Of a stretch of DNA of 64,000 nt, positions 58,653 through 64,000 are shown one piece after another. The notes under the pieces are model-generated. The model saw only the letters and a list, made by a program, of their open reading frames with translations, was not told where the DNA came from and ran no database searches. Positions within the stretch are counted from its first letter, which is position 1; each line of letters starts with the position of its first letter. The position numbers and the translations under genes were made by a program. The DNA comes from Bordetella parapertussis (lineage in GTDB: Bacteria; Pseudomonadota; Gammaproteobacteria; Burkholderiales; Burkholderiaceae_C), in contig CAMDKD010000008.1 of NCBI GenBank assembly GCA_945901125.1, positions 1 to 64,000 of the forward strand. The letters are read 5' to 3'.

Positions 58653-59342
58653 TTAACGAGAGCCAAACACCGCCGTCCCCACTCTCACCATGGTGCTACC
58701 GGCCTTAACCGCCGCTTCCAAGTCAGCGCTCATGCCCATAGACAAAGTGTCAAACTGAGGCAACGCGAGAGCAGCATGCAAGTCATCAAACAAGCGCTTG
58801 GCTTGCACATGCACCGCCGCTTGTGCATCAAAATCATCCACAGGATCAGGAATCGTCATCAGGCCGCGCAGCACCAATCTCGGCAACTCAGACACAACCT
58901 GCGCCAGCGCCAGCGCATCGCTTGGTGACACACCGGCCTTGGTCGGGCCGCCGTCAATGTTCACTTGCAAACAAATATTCAGCGGCGGTAAATCTGCCGG
59001 TCGTTGCTCGCTCAAGCGCTGCGCGATTTTCAACCGATCGACGCTATGCACCCAATCGAAATGCTCGGCCACCGGTCGCGTCTTGTTGCTTTGCAAAGGA
59101 CCTATGCAATGCCAGACCAAACCGGGCACGTCTTTGAGCGCGGCGATTTTGTCCACGCCTTCTTGCACATAGTTTTCACCAAAATCGCGTTGCCCTAAAG
59201 CTGCCACTTCGCGCACTTGCTCAGCCGCAAAGGTTTTGGACACCACCAGCAACTGCACTTGTGCCGCAGGTCGGCCTGCTTGCAACGCCGCTTGTGTGAT
59301 GCGCTCACACACGGCTTGGTGACGCTGTTGTATCTGGCTCAT
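58653..59342 (-). CDS. pyridoxal phosphate homeostasis protein YggS/PLPBP
   Basis: A 229-residue alanine-racemase-fold PLP-binding protein. The PLP Lys lies in LLVVSKTFAAEQV; FGENYVQEGVDKI, WHCIGPLQSNKTRPVAEHFDWVHSVDR, and the phosphate-binding LSMGMSADLEAAVKAGSTMVRVGTAVFG are diagnostic. I start at MSQIQQRH. It diverges from the pilT-like gene, a common betaproteobacterial pairing. Confidence 0.95.
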   Translation of the reverse strand: MSQIQQRHQAVCERITQAALQAGRPAAQVQLLVVSKTFAAEQVREVAALGQRDFGENYVQEGVDKIAALKDVPGLVWHCIGPLQSNKTRPVAEHFDWVHSVDRLKIAQRLSEQRPADLPPLNICLQVNIDGGPTKAGVSPSDALALAQVVSELPRLVLRGLMTIPDPVDDFDAQAAVHVQAKRLFDDLHAALALPQFDTLSMGMSADLEAAVKAGSTMVRVGTAVFGSR

Positions 59343-59373
59343 GATGTGTGCAACTGTAACAACTGAGAACCGC

Positions 59374-60426
59374 ATGCATGCTCAACTGCTGGAATGGCTT
59401 TCTCACACCCGCCACTTAGGTGCCTCCGATCTGCACTTAAGCGCAGGTCTGCCGCCCATGGTGCGCAGGCTCGGTCAATTGCAAGCGTTGGACGCTGCGC
59501 CTGTCAGTTCAGACAGCATGCACACGCTGCTTGCCGAAGCGCTGCCCGATTGGCCGCATTCATCCTCGGCGCTCACGGATACAAACATCACAAACCCGCA
59601 CAACCAAGACCACGACACAGCGGTTTCAGTGCCCGGCCTCGGCCGCTTTCGTGTCAATGTGTTCGCTCAGCAGCGCGGCTGGTCGTCGGTCTGGCGCGCC
59701 ATTCCCTCAAGTATTCCGGCCTTGGCCGACATAGGTGCACCAGCGTCGCTGACGCAATGGGTCCAACAACCACATGGTTTGCTGCTGGTCACCGGCGCCA
59801 CCGGCTCGGGCAAGTCCACCACCCTGGCCGCGCTGCTGCACCACATCAATTGCACCCAAGCTTTGCACATACTCACGCTGGAAGACCCGATCGAGTTCGA
59901 ACACCAAAGCAGCCGCAGTCTGGTGCAACAACGCGCCGTGCCCGGTCACAGCCAGAGTTTTGATACCGCTTTGCGCGCTGCGCTGCGCCAGGACCCGGAC
60001 GTCATCATGGTCGGCGAGTTGCGCGACCTGGCCACCATACGCCTGGCGCTAAGCGCTGCCGAAACCGGCCATCTGGTGCTGGCCACTTTGCACACACGCT
60101 ATGCCACGCAAGCGGTGGAGCGCTTGGTGGATGTGTTTCCGGCCGAAGAAAAAGCGCTGGTGCGCAGCCAGCTCAGTTTGTCGCTGTTAGCCGTTGTTAC
60201 ACAAAGCTTGTGTTTGCATAAGGATGGTCAGCGCCGCGTGGCAGCGCACGAGGTGTTGTACGCCACACCGGCGGTGCGCAACCTGATTCGAGAGAGCAAA
60301 ACCGCGCAATTGCCCAATACTTTGCAAACCGGCGCACAGTTTGGTATGCAAACCATGGCGCAGTCCCTTGAGAAACTGGTGAAGTCAGGCTTGATCAGTG
60401 CTGAAGAGGCTGCCCGGCACCTGTGA
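59374..60426 (+). CDS. type IV pilus retraction ATPase PilT/PilU-like
   Basis: A 350-residue secretion-type ATPase. The N-terminal domain begins LGASDLHLSAGLPPMVR; Walker A is LLLVTGATGSGKSTT, the Asp box LTLEDPIEFEHQ, Walker B-type segment DPDVIMVGELRD, and the His box GHLVLATLHT. These fit PilT/PilU retraction ATPases. A stretch of some 20 polar residues (SSALTDTNITNPHNQDHD) after residue 60 is longer than usual in PilT. I start at the ATG 59374. The rest of the pilus genes are not in the window. Confidence 0.92.
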   Translation: MHAQLLEWLSHTRHLGASDLHLSAGLPPMVRRLGQLQALDAAPVSSDSMHTLLAEALPDWPHSSSALTDTNITNPHNQDHDTAVSVPGLGRFRVNVFAQQRGWSSVWRAIPSSIPALADIGAPASLTQWVQQPHGLLLVTGATGSGKSTTLAALLHHINCTQALHILTLEDPIEFEHQSSRSLVQQRAVPGHSQSFDTALRAALRQDPDVIMVGELRDLATIRLALSAAETGHLVLATLHTRYATQAVERLVDVFPAEEKALVRSQLSLSLLAVVTQSLCLHKDGQRRVAAHEVLYATPAVRNLIRESKTAQLPNTLQTGAQFGMQTMAQSLEKLVKSGLISAEEAARHL

Positions 60427-60463
60427 CACATTAAGATCAGAAAAACCACTCAGGAAATCAACC

Positions 60464-61369
60464 ATGCCCCGCACCAACCCCAAAACCTACGAAGTCTCAA
60501 CGCCCACCAAAGTCGCTTTCATCGGTCTGGGCGTCATGGGCTACCCCATGGCCGGTCACTTAGCGCTTGCCGGTCACCATGTCACTGTTTACAACCGCAA
60601 CCCGGCCAAGGCCAAAGACTGGTGCGCCGAATTCCCCGGTCACGCCAGTGCTGCCACACCACGCGAAGCCGCGCAAGGCGCCGACATGGTGTTTTGCTGC
60701 GTCGGCAACGACCATGATTTACGCGCTGTCATGCTCGGTGCCGACGGCGCACTGGCCGGCACGAAAAGCGGCGCTTTGCTGGTAGACCACACCACCGCAT
60801 CCGCCGATGTGGCTCGCGAGTTGTTTGCGGCGGCCATTGCCAAAGGCGTGCATTTTGTCGACGCCCCGGTCTCAGGCGGCGAGGCTGGTGCCATCAACGG
60901 CATGCTGACCGTCATGTGCGGCGGCGAATCAGCCGGCTTCGAGCGCGCCAAGCCCGTGGGCATGGCGTTTTCTAAAGCCTTTACCTTGATGGGCAACAGC
61001 GGTGCCGGTCAACTCACCAAAATGGTCAACCAGATTTGCATTGCCGGTCTGGTGCAAGGCTTGTCTGAAGGTGTGGCCTTCGGACAGAAAGCCGGTTTGA
61101 ACATGGAGCAGGTGCTGGAAGTCATAGGCAAGGGCGCGGCCCAAAGCTGGCAAATGGACAACCGCGGCAAAACCATGGTCGCCGACAAATTCGATTTTGG
61201 CTTTGCCGTGGACTGGATGCGCAAAGACTTAGGGCTGGTCATGGACGAGGCCAAACGCAACGGCGCGCGCGTACCGGTGACCGCGTTGGTGGATCAGTTT
61301 TATGCGGATGTGCAAGCCATGGGCGGCAACCGCATGGATACGTCCAGCTTGATCAAACGCTTGCGTTGA
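60464..61369 (+). CDS. 3-hydroxyisobutyrate dehydrogenase-like NAD(P)-dependent oxidoreductase
   Basis: A 301-residue beta-hydroxyacid dehydrogenase. The nucleotide motif is VAFIGLGVMGYPMAGHLALAGHHVTVYNR, the substrate segment DAPVSGGEAGAINGMLTVMCGG and the catalytic Lys in GAGQLTKMVNQI. Candidates include 3-hydroxyisobutyrate dehydrogenase, tartronate semialdehyde reductase and succinic semialdehyde reductases. A strong terminator follows. Confidence 0.92.
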   Translation: MPRTNPKTYEVSTPTKVAFIGLGVMGYPMAGHLALAGHHVTVYNRNPAKAKDWCAEFPGHASAATPREAAQGADMVFCCVGNDHDLRAVMLGADGALAGTKSGALLVDHTTASADVARELFAAAIAKGVHFVDAPVSGGEAGAINGMLTVMCGGESAGFERAKPVGMAFSKAFTLMGNSGAGQLTKMVNQICIAGLVQGLSEGVAFGQKAGLNMEQVLEVIGKGAAQSWQMDNRGKTMVADKFDFGFAVDWMRKDLGLVMDEAKRNGARVPVTALVDQFYADVQAMGGNRMDTSSLIKRLR

Positions 61370-61376
61370 GCATAAA

Positions 61377-61403
61377 AAAACCACGGCGCGCAGCCGTGGT
61401 TTT
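61377..61403. terminator. bidirectional rho-independent terminator
   Basis: AAAACCACGGC (61377-61387) pairs perfectly with GCCGTGGTTTT (61393-61403) around a 5-nt loop. The T-tract on one strand and A-tract on the other serve both the upstream dehydrogenase and the convergent dolP run. Confidence 0.9.
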
Positions 61404-61420
61404 GATGGATAAAGAACAGC

Positions 61421-62050
61421 TTATTTCTGGGCTTTATCTGCGGGCGGTGGCGGCAACAGATTGCGTAACTCTTCCTCGCTGATGATTTCAATCAATCTCA
61501 CCACTTTATTCACACCATTCACATTGCGGATGACGTTGGTGGCGCTGGTGGCTTCGCGTTGGGTGACACGACCCATCACATACACAGTGCCACGTTCGGT
61601 CACCACTTTGAAAGCATTGGCGAACAAATCCCGGCTGTCGACCAGCGCGGCCTTTACCTTGGCCGACAACAGAAGGTCGTTGGAACGCGAACTCAGCGAT
61701 GCGGGCTGCATGATAGAGAGTTCGTTGACCACTGCTTTGACGTTTTCCAGCTTCTCCAGCAAGCCTTCGACAATTTGCTTGTCACGTTCAGTGGCCACTT
61801 CACCGCTGAGCAAAACCTGGCGGTTATAGCTGTTGATGTTCACATGGGCTCTTTCGCCCAAAGCGTCACGGATACGTGCAGAGCCGCGCAATTCAATGGT
61901 TTCGTCTTCCAGTTGTGCGCCGGAAGTTCGTCTGTCGCTGGCCACCATGGCGGTGCCAGCAAAACCGGCCAGCATGACCGGAGCGCATGCGCTCAAGCCC
62001 AGGCACATCAACATCACCAGACCGGTGGCCTTCATATATTTGGTATTCAT
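61421..62050 (-). CDS. dolP: dual BON-domain outer-membrane lipoprotein (DolP/YraP)
   Basis: A 209-residue lipoprotein with a lipobox (GLSACAPV; acylated Cys22) and two BON domains: ARIRDALGERAHVNINSYNRQVLLSGEVATERDK and LLLSAKVKAALVDSRDLFANAFKVVTERGTVYVMGRV. E. coli DolP binds anionic phospholipids and supports envelope integrity. The order yraN-diaA-dolP matches the E. coli yraNOP block. A Pro-rich tail ends the protein. It overlaps the diaA stop (ATGA). Confidence 0.93.
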   Translation of the reverse strand: MNTKYMKATGLVMLMCLGLSACAPVMLAGFAGTAMVASDRRTSGAQLEDETIELRGSARIRDALGERAHVNINSYNRQVLLSGEVATERDKQIVEGLLEKLENVKAVVNELSIMQPASLSSRSNDLLLSAKVKAALVDSRDLFANAFKVVTERGTVYVMGRVTQREATSATNVIRNVNGVNKVVRLIEIISEEELRNLLPPPPADKAQK

Positions 62051-62646
62051 TCGGTATTCTCCTGTTCACCTAATAACTGATTGTCCACGCCATCGCACAA
62101 TCCGTGCAAGACCAGCAAATGAACTTCTTGAATGCGGGCTTTTCTGTCGTGCGGCACGCAAATATGCACATCGGTTTCGCGCAACAGCTGGCGGATTTTG
62201 CCGCCGGCTTGTCCGGTCAACGCCACCACACTGAGCTCGCGCTCGTGCGCTGCATCAATCGCACGCAACAAATTGCCGGCTTGGCCGCTGGCAGACACCA
62301 CCAGCAACACATCGCCAGGTTGGCCAAGAGCGCGTATTTGTTTGGCAAACACCTGATCCACGCCGTTGTCCTGTTGCACTGAGGTCAGCAGCACATTGTC
62401 AGCACTCAAAGCGATGGCGCCAAGTTCAGGACGCTCGCGCTCAAAGCCTCCTACAAAGGTGGCGGCAAACATCTGTGTGAGCGCCGCCGAACCGCCGTTG
62501 CCGCAGGCCAGCACTTTGCCGCCGCCGGTGACACTGACCATGATCAACTGCACCGCCTCGGCCATGGGTTTGCTCAAAATCTGCGCCGACTGGTATTTCA
62601 AATCCGCGCTGTCGATGAACAGCTGTTCAATGTGTTGCTCTAGCAT
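62047..62646 (-). CDS. diaA: SIS-domain protein, DiaA/GmhA family
   Basis: A 199-residue sugar isomerase (SIS) domain protein. LACGNGGSAALTQMFAATFVGGFERERPELGAIAL and VVSASGQAGNLLRAIDAA are the family's phosphosugar-binding loops. GmhA (phosphoheptose isomerase) and DiaA (initiator-associating factor of DnaA) are close relatives; the yraN-diaA-dolP context favours DiaA. Frames upstream of MLEQHIEQ are not used. Confidence 0.88.
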   Translation of the reverse strand: MLEQHIEQLFIDSADLKYQSAQILSKPMAEAVQLIMVSVTGGGKVLACGNGGSAALTQMFAATFVGGFERERPELGAIALSADNVLLTSVQQDNGVDQVFAKQIRALGQPGDVLLVVSASGQAGNLLRAIDAAHERELSVVALTGQAGGKIRQLLRETDVHICVPHDRKARIQEVHLLVLHGLCDGVDNQLLGEQENTE

Positions 62647-62698
62647 GGCTTCATCATACCTTTGCAGAGTGACATGTAAGTGATGTTCGGGAAAGACT

Positions 62699-63097
62699 TC
62701 AGGCATCGAACGCGGCCTGTATCCATTGCAACTCTCCGGCTTGCACCACCACCACGTCAAACCGGCAAGCCGGCCAGTGTCGCCATCCGCTCAAATACAC
62801 CTTGGCGGCGAACACAATGCGCCGGCGTTTGACCGGGCCAATGCTGGCCAGTGCGCCGCCATGGCGCGCGTTGCTGCGGCTGCGAACTTCGACAAAAACC
62901 ACCGTGCCCTGCGGGTCGCGCACAATCAGGTCAATCTCGCCGCCGCCACGTCCCGGCGTGCGGTAATTGCGCACCAGCAATTGCAGTCCGCGGTTTTGTA
63001 AAAACTCCAAGGCCTGCGCTTCGGCTTCATCGCCTTGGCGCTTGCTGTTGCGCGGTCTGCCTGACACCGAATGAGCTTTGTTTTGAGAGGTTTGCAT
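62699..63097 (-). CDS. yraN: UPF0102 protein YraN
   Basis: A 132-residue protein of the endonuclease-like UPF0102 family. The core RQGDEAEAQALEFLQNRGLQLLVRNYRTPGRGGGEIDLIVRDPQGTVVFVEVRSRSNARHGG is intact, including the D and E-x-R residues of the PD-(D/E)XK-like fold; the family's function is unproven. It has an N-terminal basic extension. Its ATG (63095-63097) overlaps the TTG of the divergent rsmI. Confidence 0.93.
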   Translation of the reverse strand: MQTSQNKAHSVSGRPRNSKRQGDEAEAQALEFLQNRGLQLLVRNYRTPGRGGGEIDLIVRDPQGTVVFVEVRSRSNARHGGALASIGPVKRRRIVFAAKVYLSGWRHWPACRFDVVVVQAGELQWIQAAFDA

Positions 63098-64000
63098 TGA
63101 GTTCCCGCTATGAAGCCGCCTTGTCTGCGTCTCAACTGGCCTGCGAAGGCCAGGAGCATCCGGGCGGATGTTTGTATGTATTGGCCACGCCCATAGGCAA
63201 CCTGGCCGACATCAGCCTGCGCGCACTGCATGTGCTGCAACTCGCCGACACCCTGGCCTGCGAAGACACGCGGCACAGCCAGTCGCTGTTGCGCCAATAC
63301 GGTGTGGACAAACCCGGCGGCAGCTGGCTGGCGGTGCATCAGCACAACGAGGCCTCTGCTGCCGAACAAGTGATTCTGCGGCTGCAACAAGGCCAGCGGG
63401 TGGTTTATTTAAGTGATGCAGGCACACCGGGCATCAGTGACCCGGGGGCGCGGCTGGCGGCTCTGGTACAGCTGGCGGGTTTGCGGGTCATGCCCATACC
63501 CGGCGCCAGCAGCCTCACCACCTTGATGAGCGCCAGCGGCTGCACAGGGGATGACGGTTTTGTCTTCATCGGCTTTCTGCCTAGCAAAGCCATGGAGCGC
63601 CAGCACCGGGTGCAATTGATGGCGGCTGAGCCGCGCGCCCAAGTGTTTTTGGAAGCGCCGCACCGCATCGAAGCTGTGGCCCGCGACTTACAGGTCCTGG
63701 GCGACAGAACCTTGACCGTCGGGCGCGAACTCACCAAACAGTTTGAAGAGATTGCCAGCATGCCGGCCGCTGCGTTTAGCTCTTGGTTGAATGAGTCGGC
63801 GCAACGTGTCAAAGGCGAGTTTGCGCTGGTATTGCATGCACTGCCTCAGCAACTGGACCGCATGGCCGAAGCAGAACGCGTGCTGGATTTGCTGTTGGCA
63901 GAACTGCCGGTGAAAACCGCCGTGAAGCTGGCGGCAGACATCAGCGGCGCACCGCGCAATGCTTTGTACGCCTTGGCCTTGCAGAAAAAACCAGTAACCG
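63097..64000 (+). CDS. rsmI: 16S rRNA (cytidine1402-2'-O)-methyltransferase, cut by window end
   Basis: At least 301 residues of RsmI. LYVLATPIGNLADISLRAL, EDTRHSQSLL, YLSDAGTPGISDPGARL and PIPGASSLTTLMSASG are the tetrapyrrole-methylase-fold signatures. No ATG is available before the conserved start; a TTG at 63097, 6 bp after GAGAGG, fits. The gene is open to the end of the window, so the C-terminus is missing. It diverges from yraN, the usual rsmI-yraN neighbourhood. Confidence 0.93.
   Translation, partial: MSSRYEAALSASQLACEGQEHPGGCLYVLATPIGNLADISLRALHVLQLADTLACEDTRHSQSLLRQYGVDKPGGSWLAVHQHNEASAAEQVILRLQQGQRVVYLSDAGTPGISDPGARLAALVQLAGLRVMPIPGASSLTTLMSASGCTGDDGFVFIGFLPSKAMERQHRVQLMAAEPRAQVFLEAPHRIEAVARDLQVLGDRTLTVGRELTKQFEEIASMPAAAFSSWLNESAQRVKGEFALVLHALPQQLDRMAEAERVLDLLLAELPVKTAVKLAADISGAPRNALYALALQKKPVT

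Overview
The window looks like chromosomal DNA of a betaproteobacterium, order Burkholderiales and most likely Comamonadaceae. The evidence is a complete spc/alpha ribosomal block ending in rpoA-rplQ, a recG-oxyR-ubiA block, an rsmI/yraN/diaA/dolP block, a PhaM-type polyhydroxybutyrate granule protein and an aerobic 2-aminobenzoyl-CoA pathway. The family assignment is inference from gene content; no 16S rRNA gene is present.

Layout. 1-3.8 kb is an accessory edge: a possible IS21-type end, a C5-cytosine methyltransferase behind a ribbon-helix-helix protein, and a hipBA module lying between two copies of the same hypothetical C-terminal sequence. 3.8-5.2 kb holds srkA and a DUF1840 gene. 5.3-12.9 kb encodes CoA-dependent aerobic degradation of 2-aminobenzoate (anthranilate): bifunctional flavin monooxygenase/reductase, MarR regulator, enoyl-CoA hydratase, acyl-CoA dehydrogenase, CoA ligase, RidA-type protein and an alpha/beta hydrolase. 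13.0-22.1 kb is one minus-strand block (rplN to rplQ) followed by an initiator tRNA and terminator-like repeats. 22.3-33.3 kb is housekeeping and metabolism (glpK, proC, ubiA, oxyR, recG, ornithine-cyclodeaminase family, lactonase-like MBL protein, PanB-like protein, queA, vapBC). tgt ends at 34.6 kb.

34.6-37.8 kb is an AT-richer accessory patch: an unusual ClpP-fold protein with a large internal insertion, a small zinc-binding protein, a small unknown ORF and a HigBA-like module. 38.5-42.4 kb carries three tandem paralogues of an exported protein with an HEXXH motif. Their ends are almost identical and their middles diverge, which makes this the most unusual structure in the window. 42.5-47.8 kb has a hydrolase, a FIST protein, phaM, a PCu(A)C copper chaperone and exbD-exbB-tonB; TonB has a very long Glu-Pro-Lys-Pro repeat. 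48-64 kb has a thioredoxin-like protein, acyl-CoA enzymes, a DksA-type zinc finger, an aminotransferase, a periplasmic ClpP-fold protein with a hairpin over its start, a glycolate-oxidase-type flavoprotein, a BrnT module, yggS/pilT, and dolP-diaA-yraN with divergent rsmI, which is cut by the window end.

Four toxin-antitoxin modules (hipBA, vapBC, HigBA-like, BrnT/HTH) sit in 64 kb, mostly at the edges of conserved blocks. No CRISPR array and no complete insertion sequence were found.
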